DNA from: Sphingomonas sp. ATCC 31555 | Lineage (GTDB): Bacteria > Pseudomonadota > Alphaproteobacteria > Sphingomonadales > Sphingomonadaceae | Length of the DNA: 64,000 nt | Assembly (NCBI RefSeq): GCF_000282895.1 | Contig: NZ_ALBQ01000014.1 | Span: 186,001 to 250,000 of the forward strand | Direction: 5' to 3' | Shown: one piece after another, positions 1 through 8,335 of the stretch | Position numbering within the stretch: position 1 is the first letter of the stretch | How the letters are laid out: each line of letters opens with the position of its first letter | Translations under genes and position numbers: made by a program | The notes under the pieces: model-generated | The model's database searches: none | Told to the model about the DNA's origin: nothing | The model's input: the letters and a program-made list of their open reading frames with translations, nothing else

Positions 1-275
1 GGGGATGGAAAGTACTTGCCACTCTTAAAGAATTTATCGACGGCAGGGGGCACGCGCAGGTCCGTTGTTCTGACACTACATCGTCCAAGCTCTGCACCGA
101 CAGCAACGCCATCAGGTCTTCGCTACGGACATTATCGCCTTGGGCAATCACCCGCGATGCCAATGACACGCTCGTCTGGATGGGTGTGCCCGGTGGCATC
201 GTCACCGAGGTCCGCTTCAACGCAGCCCGACCGCCTTACATTACTATACGGCGGGACGTGCCCGCACCGTTTTGA
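1..275 (+). CDS. 3' end of an unrecognised gene (5' truncated by window)
   Basis: The third forward frame is open from the window edge to a TGA at 273-275 and gives about 90 residues with a normal protein composition (for example TLVWMGVPGGIVTEV near the end), while the other two frames give arginine/serine/proline-rich translations typical of shadow frames. There is no start in the window, so this would be the C-terminal part of a protein that begins upstream. I do not recognise the family. The codon use is less GC-biased than the neighbouring genes, so it could also be a decayed gene. It converges on gpsA. Confidence 0.4.
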   Translation, partial: GWKVLATLKEFIDGRGHAQVRCSDTTSSKLCTDSNAIRSSLRTLSPWAITRDANDTLVWMGVPGGIVTEVRFNAARPPYITIRRDVPAPF

Positions 276-448
276 GAGATCGTGTGGAATGCGTCGCAGC
301 GCGTTTCGCGGCACCAGGTCCGCATTGCGACCCGATCTCCGGCGGCGGAACGCGGGGCGCGAGCCGACTTCCAGCTTCCGCGTCGTTCCTACCCACCCTT
401 GTCAACGACCGATGCGGAGCATGTAGCGATCGCCGCAGGTAGGAAATC
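276..448. other. intergenic, no gene seen
   Basis: Between the TGA of the partial gene and the stop of gpsA no coding frame looks real. A small hairpin (GTAGGA/TCCTAC, about 439-452) overlaps the gpsA stop region and could act as a weak end-of-transcript structure; it has no T-run. Confidence 0.4.
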
Positions 449-1426
449 CTACACTGCCTCCGGCTTGAGCGGGCGGCTGAGCAGCGCTTCGATCACTTCT
501 GCCACCGGCGCGCCTTCGAGCAGGGCGTTGACCGCCGCCGTGACCGGCATGTCGACGCCCGCTTCGGCCGCGGCTTCGCGCAGCACCGGGGCGGTGAAGG
601 CGCCTTCTGCTACCGTCTTGCGATCGGCCAGCAGCTCGGCGGCGCTGCGGCCCTGGCCCAGGCCGACGCCGAGCGAGAAGTTGCGCGAATTGGTGGAGGA
701 ACAGGTGAGGACGAGGTCGCCGAGGCCCGACAGCCCGGTCAGCGTTTCCGCCTGCGCGCCGCGCGCCAGGCCGAAGCGGGTCATTTCGGCAAAGCCGCGC
801 GCGATCAGCGCGGCGCGGGCGTTGAGGCCCAGGCCGGCGCCTTCGACGACGCCGCAGGCGATGGCGAGGACGTTCTTCACCGCGCCGCCAATCTCCGCGC
901 CGGTGACGTCGGCCGAGGCATAGGGGCGGAAGGCGGGGGCGCCGAGGCGCTCGACCAGCCGGGTGCGCAGGGCTTCATCGTCGCAGGCGAGGGTGACGGC
1001 GGTTGGCTTACCGGCGGCGACTTCATGCGCGAAGGTGGGACCCGAGAGCACGGCGATCGGCGCATCGGGCGCTGCGCTACGCGCGACTTCGCCGACGAGC
1101 AGCCGGGTGCCCGCCTCGATCCCCTTGGCGCAGAGCACCAGCGGGGTCGCACCCGGCGCGGCCTGGGCGAGGACCGCGCGGACATGCTGGGCGGGGGCGA
1201 CGACGAGCAGCGCGTCGAGGCCGGCAAGATCGGCCAGGCTGCCGGTCGCGCGAATCGTGGGGGAGAGCGGCACGCCGGGCAGGAAGGCACGGTTTTCGTG
1301 GGCGGTGTTGATGCTTTCCACCACCTCCGCCTCGCGTGCCCAGAGCAGCACCGGTTCGCTGCCCCGTGCCGCCACCTGCGCCAAGGCAGTGCCCCAGGCG
1401 CCGCCGCCGATCACGCCGATCTTCAT
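449..1426 (-). CDS. gpsA: NAD(P)H-dependent glycerol-3-phosphate dehydrogenase
   Basis: Cytoplasmic enzyme that reduces dihydroxyacetone phosphate to sn-glycerol-3-phosphate, the backbone for phospholipids. The 325-residue product starts [16 protein letters not shown], the N-terminal Rossmann GxGxxG loop, and contains the family signatures [21 protein letters not shown] and [17 protein letters not shown] (catalytic Lys) and [17 protein letters not shown] longer reading frame extends upstream, but the ATG at 1426 gives the family's normal N-terminus and overlaps the tsaD stop by 4 nt, indicating translational coupling. The tsaD-gpsA order is common in alphaproteobacteria. Confidence 0.97.
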   Translation of the reverse strand: MKIGVIGGGAWGTALAQVAARGSEPVLLWAREAEVVESINTAHENRAFLPGVPLSPTIRATGSLADLAGLDALLVVAPAQHVRAVLAQAAPGATPLVLCAKGIEAGTRLLVGEVARSAAPDAPIAVLSGPTFAHEVAAGKPTAVTLACDDEALRTRLVERLGAPAFRPYASADVTGAEIGGAVKNVLAIACGVVEGAGLGLNARAALIARGFAEMTRFGLARGAQAETLTGLSGLGDLVLTCSSTNSRNFSLGVGLGQGRSAAELLADRKTVAEGAFTAPVLREAAAEAGVDMPVTAAVNALLEGAPVAEVIEALLSRPLKPEAV

Positions 1427-2448
1427 GCCTTCACTCCCGCGCCGCGCACCTTTTCGGCATCCGGATCCAGCGGCCAGCGCGGGCGGGCCGGGACATCGAG
1501 CGGATCGGTAAGCCCCTGGGCGAAGCGCTCGGCGCCGGCCCAGGCGATCATCGCGGCATTGTCGGTGCACAGCCACAAGGGCGGCGCGACGAAGGGCAGA
1601 TCATGCGCATGGGCCAGCGCCTCCAGCGCGGTGCGCACCGCGGTGTTCGCGGCGACACCGCCGGCGACGACGAGCGCAGTCGGGCGGGTGACGGCGAGTG
1701 CCAGCCGGGTGCGATCGACCAGGCAATCGACCACCGCCTGCTGGAACGAGGCGGCAAGATCCTCGGCGCTATAGTCGTTCACCGCCCGGGCGACGGCGCT
1801 CTTGAGGCCGGCGAAGGAGAAATGCGGCTCGCCCGAACCGACCAGCGGGCGGGGCAGGGGCACGGCGCGGGGATTGCCGCGCGCGGCGGCGACTTCCACC
1901 GCCGGACCGCCGGGAAAGCCGAGGCCGAGCAGCTTGGCGGTCTTGTCGAACGCCTCGCCCGCGGCATCGTCGATCGTGGTGGCGAGACGGCGATAGCGGC
2001 CGACGCCTTCGACCAGCAGCAACTGGCAATGGCCGCCCGAGACGAGGAGCAGCAGATAGGGGAAGGCGAGGCTCGGGTCGCCGAGGCGGGGGGACAGCGC
2101 GTGGCCCTCGAGATGGTTGACCGCGACGAGCGGCTTGTTCGCCGCGAGCGCCAGCGCCTTGCCGGTGACGAGACCGACCATCACGCCGCCGATCAGGCCG
2201 GGCCCGGCGGTGGCGGCGATCGCGTCGACCTCTGCCAGGGTGACGCCGGCTTCGGCGAGGGCGGCTTCGACCAGCGGCCCCAGCATTTCCACATGCGCGC
2301 GGGCGGCGATTTCGGGGACGACGCCGCCATAGGGGCGATGCGCCTCCTCCTGCCGCGCCAGCTTGTGTGCGCGGATCGTGCCGTCGCTGTCGACAAGGGC
2401 GGCTGCAGTTTCGTCGCAGCTCGATTCAAGGCCGAGGATGAGTGCCAT
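1423..2448 (-). CDS. tsaD: tRNA N6-adenosine threonylcarbamoyltransferase
   Basis: Transfers the threonylcarbamoyl group from threonylcarbamoyl-AMP to A37 of tRNAs that read ANN codons, together with TsaB and TsaE. The product begins [20 protein letters not shown], the ASKHA-fold start of the family, and carries the metal-binding HLEGHALS (HxxxH) motif plus [11 protein letters not shown] and [12 protein letters not shown]. Length (341 aa) is normal. An in-frame ATG three codons earlier (2457) is possible; 2448 matches the family N-terminus. First gene of the minus-strand tsaD-gpsA pair. Confidence 0.96.
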   Translation of the reverse strand: MALILGLESSCDETAAALVDSDGTIRAHKLARQEEAHRPYGGVVPEIAARAHVEMLGPLVEAALAEAGVTLAEVDAIAATAGPGLIGGVMVGLVTGKALALAANKPLVAVNHLEGHALSPRLGDPSLAFPYLLLLVSGGHCQLLLVEGVGRYRRLATTIDDAAGEAFDKTAKLLGLGFPGGPAVEVAAARGNPRAVPLPRPLVGSGEPHFSFAGLKSAVARAVNDYSAEDLAASFQQAVVDCLVDRTRLALAVTRPTALVVAGGVAANTAVRTALEALAHAHDLPFVAPPLWLCTDNAAMIAWAGAERFAQGLTDPLDVPARPRWPLDPDAEKVRGAGVKA

Positions 2449-2490
2449 GCTTCCCATCTAAGCTGCTCGGGCGCGTGGTCCAGAGGGCGG

Positions 2491-2713
2491 GTGGTTTTTG
2501 GTGCACGCGAAGGCGTGAAGGCACGAAGACAAGAAGATTTCGCCCAGAGGCGCGGAGGAGGCAGAGAGCGTGTGCCCTCCGCCGCGCCAGCGGCCCTATC
2601 GCTGCCACGCCCTTTGCGGCAGCTGGCGCCGCAGCGATGCCTGCCCACACTGCGCCCTCTGCGCCTCTGCGCGAAACATCTCTTCGTGCCTTCGCGTGGA
2701 CCCAAAAACCTCC
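2491..2713. repeat. long imperfect intergenic palindrome
   Basis: The left arm (about 2491-2578) and right arm (about 2641-2713) are imperfect inverted copies: each outer end reads GGTTTTTGG(G)T.CACGCGAAGGC when oriented inward, followed by CACGAAG and a TTCGC(C/G)CAGAGGCGC block. The GC-rich centre (2595-2640) contains further inverted segments (ATCGCTGC/GCAGCGAT). It fills the gap between divergent tsaD and hemC. Its purine-rich GCGCAGAGGCGCAGAG-type composition resembles dispersed intergenic repeats I associate with sphingomonad genomes; copy number cannot be judged here. Confidence 0.7.
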
Positions 2714-2762
2714 GGCATCCCCCCCATTGCCCTTGCCAGCCCACACCCCTAGCAATTGGCGC

Positions 2763-3668
2763 ATGACTGGATTCCGTATCGGTACGCGTGGTTCGCCGCT
2801 CGCTCTCACGCAGGCAAATATGGTCCGCGACGCGCTGAAGGCGGCGCATGGGATTGAGGGCGAGATCGTCGTGGTGCGCACCACGGGCGACAAGGTGCAG
2901 GACCGCCCGCTGGCCGAGATCGGCGGCAAGGCGCTATGGACGAAGGAGCTGGACCGCGCGCTGCTCGCTGGCGAGATCGACTGCGCGGTGCATTCGATGA
3001 AGGATGTCGAGACGACCCGGCCGGACGCGATCGCCATCGCCGCGATGCTGCCGCGCGCGGACGTGCGCGATCGGCTGGTGGGGGCCGAATCGCTCGACGC
3101 GCTGAAGCAGGGAGCGGTGATCGGCACCGCCTCGCCGCGCCGGGCCGCGCAGGTGCGGCGGCATCGGCCGGATGTGTCGACCGTGCTGTTTCGCGGCAAT
3201 GTCGACACAAGGCTGGCCAAGCTGGCGGCGGGCGAGGCGGACGCGACGCTGCTCGCCTCGGCGGGGCTGGAGCGACTGGGGCGGCAGGATGTGGGCCATA
3301 TCTTGCCGACCAACGTGATGCTGCCCGCGCCGGCGCAAGGCGCGGTGGGGATCGAAGCGCGGGCGGGGGACACGCGGATGCTGGCGCTGCTAGCAGCGAT
3401 CGACCATCCCCGGACGCATGCCTGCGTGCTGGCCGAGCGGGCGTTGCTCGCCGCGCTGATGGCCGATTGCCACTCGCCGGTGGCGGCGCTGGCGACGATC
3501 GAAGGCGCGATCCTGACGATCGAGGCGGAACTCTTTTCCGAAGACGGCAGCGCGCATGTCCATGGCATGATCGAAGGCGCGCCCGAGGATGCGATGCTGC
3601 CGGCGGTGCTGGCCCGCGATCTGCTCGATCGCGCGCCGGCGGCGGTGCGCGCGCTGTTCGCCGGATGA
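2763..3668 (+). CDS. hemC: hydroxymethylbilane synthase (porphobilinogen deaminase)
   Basis: Condenses four porphobilinogen molecules into the linear tetrapyrrole hydroxymethylbilane in heme synthesis. The 301-residue product starts MTGFRIGTRGSPLALTQAN and contains VVVRTTGDKVQDRPLAEIGGK, HSMKDVETT and IGTASPRRAAQ. The cysteine in THACVLAERALLAAL is at the position that anchors the dipyrromethane cofactor. The reading frame is open much further upstream, through the intergenic repeat, but 2763 matches the family start. Its stop overlaps the hemD start (ATGA). Confidence 0.96.
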   Translation: MTGFRIGTRGSPLALTQANMVRDALKAAHGIEGEIVVVRTTGDKVQDRPLAEIGGKALWTKELDRALLAGEIDCAVHSMKDVETTRPDAIAIAAMLPRADVRDRLVGAESLDALKQGAVIGTASPRRAAQVRRHRPDVSTVLFRGNVDTRLAKLAAGEADATLLASAGLERLGRQDVGHILPTNVMLPAPAQGAVGIEARAGDTRMLALLAAIDHPRTHACVLAERALLAALMADCHSPVAALATIEGAILTIEAELFSEDGSAHVHGMIEGAPEDAMLPAVLARDLLDRAPAAVRALFAG

Positions 3669-4327
3669 GCCGGCCGATCGCGGTGCTGCGGCCCGAACCC
3701 GGCAACCGCATCACCGCCGCCGCGATCGAGGGACGCGGGCGGCGGGCGATCCGGCTGCCGCTGTTCGCCACGCGCCCGATCGCATGGGGCGTGCCCGACG
3801 CGGCGGCGTTCGATGCGCTGATCCTCACCAGCGCCAATGCGGTGCGCTGGGCGGGCGAGGGATTGGCGGCGCTGCAGCGGTTGCCGGTCTATGCGGTGGG
3901 CGAGGCGACCGCATCGGCGGCGCGCCGCGCAGGCCTGGAGGTCGCGGCGGTGGGGCAGGCGGGAGCCGCAGCGCTGGCGACGGCGGCGGAGGCGGCGGGC
4001 GTACGGCGCGCGCTGCACCTGACCGGGCGCGAGCGGACGCTGGAGGCGGGTGGCATCGTCGCGGCGGTGGTGCCGGTCTATGCCAGCGAGACGCTGCCGG
4101 TCTCGCCGGAGGCAGTGGCGGCGCTTTCGGGCAGCGTCGCGCTGATCCAGTCGGCGCGGGCGGGCGTGCGGCTGGCGGAGATCGCGCCCGACCGCGCCGG
4201 CATCGCGCTCGCCGCGATCAGCGCGGCGGCGGCGGCTGCAGCGGGCGAGGGCTGGGCCGCCGTCGCGATCGCGCCGGTTCCCGAGACCGAGGCGCTGATC
4301 GAAGCGGCGATTGCGCTCTATGATTGA
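3665..4327 (+). CDS. hemD: uroporphyrinogen-III synthase
   Basis: Cyclises hydroxymethylbilane with inversion of ring D to uroporphyrinogen III. The 220-residue protein starts MSRPIAVLRPEPGN, contains the DALILTSANAVRW segment typical of the N-terminal lobe, AVGEATASAARRAG, and LTGRERTLE in the second lobe. HemD is poorly conserved, so the assignment rests also on its position: the ATG overlaps the hemC stop. It is very alanine- and glycine-rich. Confidence 0.9.
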   Translation: MSRPIAVLRPEPGNRITAAAIEGRGRRAIRLPLFATRPIAWGVPDAAAFDALILTSANAVRWAGEGLAALQRLPVYAVGEATASAARRAGLEVAAVGQAGAAALATAAEAAGVRRALHLTGRERTLEAGGIVAAVVPVYASETLPVSPEAVAALSGSVALIQSARAGVRLAEIAPDRAGIALAAISAAAAAAAGEGWAAVAIAPVPETEALIEAAIALYD

Positions 4328-4358
4328 CCGCGCGGCCCCGCCCGGCGAAAAGGGCGGC

Positions 4359-5243
4359 ATGAGCGACGAGCCCCTGGCGCCCGAGCCGGTCCGCAACCCT
4401 TCCTTGCTGCGCAGCCGAATGATCACGGGAGGGCTGGGCTTTCTGGGCGGTGTTGCCCTGACTGCCGGTCTGATCGAACTGGCCGGAACGCATCTCACGC
4501 CGATGCCGGCAACCCGGCCGGCGGCAGCGACCGCGCCGGTCACGCCGGTACTGGTGACGCCGCCCAGCATGCCCGCCGCGACCGACGTCGCGACGCTGGA
4601 CGTGCGCGAAGCGGCGCTGGCCGGCCGGCTCGACGCGCTGGAGCGGCGGCTGCAGGATGCCGATGCGAGCGCGCGCAACGCGGCGCAATATTCCACCCAG
4701 GCCGAACGGCTGATGGTCGCGGCCGCGGTGCGCCGCGCAGTGGAACGCGGACAGCCGCTCGGCACGCTCGAGCAGCAATTGCGCGCCCGCTTCGGCGAGC
4801 GCCACCCGCAGGCGGTGGCGGCGATCGTGACGGCGGCGGCCGATCCGCTGACGCTCGAGGATCTGCGGATCGCGCTCGACACCATCGCGCCGCGCCTGGG
4901 CGCCGGGCCGGACGACAGCCTGTGGATGCGCTTCCGCGCCTTTGTCGGCGATCTGTTCGTGCTGCACCAGGCCGGCATGCCGAGCCCGCGCCCGGCCGAG
5001 CGGCTGCGGCGCGCCCGCGGTGCGCTGGCGGCGGGCAATGTCGAAACCGCCATCGCGGAAATCGCGCACATGCCCGGCGCTTCGATTGCCGAGGGTTGGA
5101 CGAGCGCCGCGACCCGCTATGTAAATGCCCGCAAGGCATTGGACGAAATAGAGAAGGCGGCAGCTGCAACGCCGCCCAGACCACCGGTCGTGGCGCAGGC
5201 AGCCGCCCCCGCCCCGGCACCGGAGACACCGAGGAACGACTGA
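4359..5243 (+). CDS. mitofilin-like membrane protein (COG4223/alphaproteobacterial Mic60 type)
   Basis: 294 residues. One membrane helix near the N-terminus (about residues 22-47, [20 protein letters not shown]) is followed by an Ala/Pro/Thr linker, a coiled-coil-prone stretch (about 75-125, [19 protein letters not shown]) and a helical C-terminal domain ([17 protein letters not shown], then [23 protein letters not shown]). Domain order and location directly after hemC-hemD match the bacterial Mic60/mitofilin homologues known from the heme operon of alphaproteobacteria; they help shape inner-membrane structure. The start at 4359 follows an AAGGGCGG ribosome site; in-frame ATGs at 4311 and 4320 lie inside hemD. 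Function by homology and context. Confidence 0.7.
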   Translation: MSDEPLAPEPVRNPSLLRSRMITGGLGFLGGVALTAGLIELAGTHLTPMPATRPAAATAPVTPVLVTPPSMPAATDVATLDVREAALAGRLDALERRLQDADASARNAAQYSTQAERLMVAAAVRRAVERGQPLGTLEQQLRARFGERHPQAVAAIVTAAADPLTLEDLRIALDTIAPRLGAGPDDSLWMRFRAFVGDLFVLHQAGMPSPRPAERLRRARGALAAGNVETAIAEIAHMPGASIAEGWTSAATRYVNARKALDEIEKAAAATPPRPPVVAQAAAPAPAPETPRND

Positions 5244-5244
5244 A

Positions 5245-6429
5245 ATGGCAGAGATGGGCCGGTTCGACTGGCAGGATCCGTTCGGGCTCGACGGCGAGCT
5301 GACCGACGAGGAACGGATGGTGCAGGGCGCCGCACGCGATTACGCGCAGGGCGAGCTGCTCCCGCGCGTGACCTCCGCCTATCTGGAGGAGCGGTTCGAC
5401 CGCGAGATCATGGCCGAGATGGGCGCGCTGGGCCTGCTCGGACCGACGATCCCCGAAACCTATGGCGGTGCCGGGCTCGGCTATGTCGCGTACGGGCTGG
5501 TCGCGCGCGAGGTGGAGCGGGTCGATTCGGGCTATCGCTCGGCGATGAGCGTGCAGAGCTCGCTCGTCATGCACCCGATCCATGCCTATGGCAGCGAGGA
5601 GCAGCGGCGGAAATACCTGCCCAAGCTGGCGAGCGGCGAATGGGTCGGCTGCTTCGGGCTGACCGAGCCGGATGCGGGTTCCGATCCCGCCGGCATGCGC
5701 ACGCGAGCCGAGAAGATCGACGGCGGCTATCGCATCACCGGCGCCAAGATGTGGATCACCAATTCGCCCATCGCCGATGTGTTCGTCGTCTGGGCGAAGA
5801 GCGATGCGCATGACGGCGCGATCCGCGGCTTCGTGCTGGAGCGGGGCATGAAGGGCCTCACCAGCCCCAAGATCGAGGGCAAGCTGTCCTTACGCGCCTC
5901 GGTGACCGGCGAGATCGTGATGGACGGGGTGGAAGTCGGCGAAGACGCGCTGCTTCCGAACGTCCAGGGGCTCAAGGGCCCGTTCGGCTGCCTCAACCGC
6001 GCGCGCTACGGCATCGCCTGGGGCACGATGGGCGCGGCCGAGGCCTGCTTCCACGCCGCGCGGCAGTACACGCTCGATCGCCACCAGTTCGGCCGGCCGC
6101 TCGCCGCGACCCAGCTGGTGCAGCTCAAGCTCGCCCATATGGAGACCGAGATCGCGCTCGGGCTGCAGGCGGCGCTGCGCTGCGGGCGGATGTTCGACGC
6201 CGGCACGCTGAGCCCCGAGGCGATCAGCATCATCAAGCGCAACAATTGCGGCAAGGCGCTGGAGATCGCCCGGGTCGCGCGCGACATGCATGGCGGCAAC
6301 GGCATCTCGGCCGAATTCCACGTGATCCGCCACGCGATCAACCTCGAGACGGTGAATACCTATGAGGGCACGCACGACGTGCACGGGCTGATCCTCGGCC
6401 GGGCGATCACCGGCATCGCGGCGTTCTGA
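5245..6429 (+). CDS. gcdH: glutaryl-CoA dehydrogenase (acyl-CoA dehydrogenase family)
   Basis: FAD enzyme that oxidises and decarboxylates glutaryl-CoA to crotonyl-CoA in lysine/tryptophan/glutarate breakdown. The 394-aa product shows [15 protein letters not shown] and [12 protein letters not shown] of the acyl-CoA dehydrogenase fold, the [34 protein letters not shown] region, and the C-terminal [20 protein letters not shown], where the glutamate is the catalytic base and the surrounding sequence is typical of glutaryl-CoA dehydrogenases rather than general ones. It starts 1 nt after the previous stop and its stop overlaps the next ATG. The CoA-transferase two genes downstream would supply glutaryl-CoA. 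Confidence 0.9.
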   Translation: MAEMGRFDWQDPFGLDGELTDEERMVQGAARDYAQGELLPRVTSAYLEERFDREIMAEMGALGLLGPTIPETYGGAGLGYVAYGLVAREVERVDSGYRSAMSVQSSLVMHPIHAYGSEEQRRKYLPKLASGEWVGCFGLTEPDAGSDPAGMRTRAEKIDGGYRITGAKMWITNSPIADVFVVWAKSDAHDGAIRGFVLERGMKGLTSPKIEGKLSLRASVTGEIVMDGVEVGEDALLPNVQGLKGPFGCLNRARYGIAWGTMGAAEACFHAARQYTLDRHQFGRPLAATQLVQLKLAHMETEIALGLQAALRCGRMFDAGTLSPEAISIIKRNNCGKALEIARVARDMHGGNGISAEFHVIRHAINLETVNTYEGTHDVHGLILGRAITGIAAF

Positions 6430-6947
6430 TGGCGCCCGATCGGCAGCCGGTGCTGGAGGGCGCGCTCGTCCGCATCCGGCCGCTGGTCGCAGAGGATTGG
6501 GAGGCGCTCTATGCGGTCGCCTCCGATCCGCTGATCTGGGAAGTGCATCCGCGGCCGGATCGCTGGCAGGAGCCGGTGTTCCGCCAGTTCTTCGCGGAGG
6601 CGCTGGCCTGCGGCGGCGGGCTGGCGATCGAGGACAAGGCGACCGGCGCGATCATCGGCTCGAGCCGCTACGACTATCATGTGCCCGAAGCGGATGAGAT
6701 CGAGATCGGCTGGACCTTCCTCGCCCGCGCCTATTGGGGCGGCACCTACAATCGGGAGGTCAAGCGGCTGATGCTCGACCATATCCATCGATACGTCGGG
6801 ACGGTGGTGTTCCTGGTGGGCGAGCATAATGTCCGGTCGCGCGGGGCGATGGCGAAGATCGGCGGGGAGTTGATCCCTGGGCGCAATCATCGTGGCGGCG
6901 GACAGGTCTTCCCGGATCACGTCGTCTACGCGATCCGGCGCCCGTGA
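6429..6947 (+). CDS. GNAT-family N-acetyltransferase (RimJ/RimL type)
   Basis: 172 residues with the acetyltransferase layout: LEGALVRIRPLVAEDWEALYAVASDP at the N-terminus, GLAIEDKATGAIIGSSRYD (strand 3-4), EIEIGWTFLARAYWGGTYNREVKRLMLDH (the acetyl-CoA binding helix region) and VVFLVGEHNVRSRGAMAKIGGE near the end. The natural substrate is not evident. Its ATG overlaps the gcdH stop and its stop overlaps the CoA-transferase GTG, so it is translated in the same operon; a role in glutarate metabolism is possible but not shown. Confidence 0.85.
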   Translation: MAPDRQPVLEGALVRIRPLVAEDWEALYAVASDPLIWEVHPRPDRWQEPVFRQFFAEALACGGGLAIEDKATGAIIGSSRYDYHVPEADEIEIGWTFLARAYWGGTYNREVKRLMLDHIHRYVGTVVFLVGEHNVRSRGAMAKIGGELIPGRNHRGGGQVFPDHVVYAIRRP

Positions 6948-8050
6948 AGCCGCTCGCCGGCATCAAGGTCGTCGAGCTCGCCCGTATCCTCGCCGGGCCC
7001 TGGTGCGGGCAGCTGCTCGCGGATCTCGGCGCCGAGGTGGTCAAGGTCGAGCGGCCGGGGGCGGGCGACGATACCCGCCATTGGGGGCCGCCCTTCCTCC
7101 ACGATGCCAAGGGCACGAACCGCGACGCCGCCTATTTCCACGCCTGCAACCGCGGGAAGACCAGCGTCGGCATCGACATCGCCACGCCCGAAGGCCAGGC
7201 GGCGGCGAAGGCGCTGATCGCCGAGGCTGATGTGGTGATCGAGAACTACAAGGTCGGCGGGCTGGTGAAGTACGGGCTCGATGCCGCCAGCCTGCGGGCG
7301 GCCAACCCGCGGCTGATCGTCTGCTCGATCACCGGCTTCGGCCAGACCGGGCCCTATGCGGCCCGCGCCGGCTATGACTTCATCATCCAGGGCATGGGCG
7401 GGGCGATGAGCCTCACCGGCGAGCCCGACGGCCCGCCGCAAAAGGCGGGCGTCGCCTATGCCGACATCTTCACGGGCGTCTATTCGGCCGTGGCGATCCT
7501 CGCCGCGTTGCGTCGGCGGGACGTGGAGGGCATAGGCGCGCATATCGATATGGCGCTGCTCGACACCCAGGTGGCGGTGCTGGCCAACCAGGCGCTCAAT
7601 TGGATGGCGATCGGCAAGGTGCCGCACCGCATGGGCAACGGCCATGCGAATCTGGTGCCCTACCAGGCCTTTGCCTGCCGCGACGGCGAGCTGATCGTCG
7701 CGGTGGGCAATGATTCGCAGTTCGCCAGGCTCTGCGAGATCCTTGGGCTCGATCTGACGAACGACCCTCGCTTCACCACGAATCCGGCGCGGGTGACGAA
7801 CCGCGACGCGCTGATCCCGCAGCTGGCCCGCGCTATCCTCCTTTGGGCCAAGGCCGATCTGTACGAGGCGCTGGAATCCGCCGGGGTGCCCGCCGGGCCG
7901 ATCAACCGCGTCGACGAAGTGTTCGCCGATCCGCAGGTAGTCGCGCGCGGCATGGCGATCGTGCGTGAGGGGATGCCCGGCCTGGCGAGCCCGATCACGA
8001 TCGATGGCGAACGCATGGTCGCCGATCGTGCGAGTCCGCATCGGCCGTAG
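6944..8050 (+). CDS. CaiB/BaiF-family (type III) CoA-transferase, probably glutarate-specific
   Basis: 368 residues beginning (GTG) MKPLAGIKVVELARILAGPWCGQLLADLGAEVVKVE, the standard family III CoA-transferase start, with NRGKTSVGIDI, ADVVIENYKVGGL and the GYDFIIQGMGGAMSLTGEPDG segment. The catalytic aspartate of the family follows in AGVAYADIFTG. Such enzymes move CoA between carboxylic acids as mixed anhydride intermediates. Being in an operon with glutaryl-CoA dehydrogenase suggests a succinyl-CoA:glutarate CoA-transferase; substrate is inferred from context. Confidence 0.85.
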   Translation: MKPLAGIKVVELARILAGPWCGQLLADLGAEVVKVERPGAGDDTRHWGPPFLHDAKGTNRDAAYFHACNRGKTSVGIDIATPEGQAAAKALIAEADVVIENYKVGGLVKYGLDAASLRAANPRLIVCSITGFGQTGPYAARAGYDFIIQGMGGAMSLTGEPDGPPQKAGVAYADIFTGVYSAVAILAALRRRDVEGIGAHIDMALLDTQVAVLANQALNWMAIGKVPHRMGNGHANLVPYQAFACRDGELIVAVGNDSQFARLCEILGLDLTNDPRFTTNPARVTNRDALIPQLARAILLWAKADLYEALESAGVPAGPINRVDEVFADPQVVARGMAIVREGMPGLASPITIDGERMVADRASPHRP

Positions 8051-8064
8051 AGGAAGGCGCACCT

Positions 8065-8188
8065 TCACCCTCCCACCGCCTTCGTCGGCGCGGCCCCTCC
8101 CTCTTCCACAGGAGAGGTGTTTTGCTCGCTCTTCCGTTGGGAGAGGGAAGGGGGGCCATTCAGCCAGCAATGGGAAGGGGGAGGGTGA
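8065..8188. repeat. GC-rich nested intergenic palindrome
   Basis: Outer arms TCACCCTCCC (8065-8074) and GGGAGGGTGA (8179-8188) are perfect inverted copies, and inner arms around 8092-8107 (GGCCCCTCCCTCTTCC) and 8140-8158 pair again. It sits just after the CoA-transferase stop and before the stop of the small minus-strand gene, so it may end transcripts from both sides. It belongs to the same CCCTCCC/GGGAGGG-rich class as the elements near 14.3, 43.9 and 49.8 kb. Confidence 0.6.
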
Positions 8189-8200
8189 TTGCCCCCCTGC

Positions 8201-8311
8201 TTACTGGTAGCCGCCGTCTTCCTCGCGCTCTTCGGCGGCGTCCTTTTGCGCTTCTTCCATCGCTTCGGCTTCGTCGTCCTGCGGCGTCTGCTGTTCGGGA
8301 TCGTGGATCAT
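8201..8311 (-). CDS. small acidic hydrophilic protein (36 aa)
   Basis: A 36-codon frame, starting MIHDPEQQTPQDDEAEAM and ending EDGGYQ, follows a perfect GGAGG ribosome site (ATG at 8311). The protein is very rich in Glu, Asp, Gln and Ala, with no cysteine and no hydrophobic segment. A CGAAC-N17-CGTT element upstream (8338-8363) is one base from the EcfG stress-sigma consensus. It is probably a small stress-related protein; the function is unknown. It was too short to be an obvious reading frame but the ribosome site and codon use support it. Confidence 0.65.
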   Translation of the reverse strand: MIHDPEQQTPQDDEAEAMEEAQKDAAEEREEDGGYQ

Positions 8312-8335
8312 GCTGGCCTCCTGGGTTGCCGGCGA

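Noticed and set aside
2426..5071. 881-codon open frame on the minus strand opposite hemC-hemD
   Set aside because: Arginine/serine/alanine-rich translation without motifs; it is the antisense shadow of GC-rich hemC, hemD and the mitofilin-like gene.
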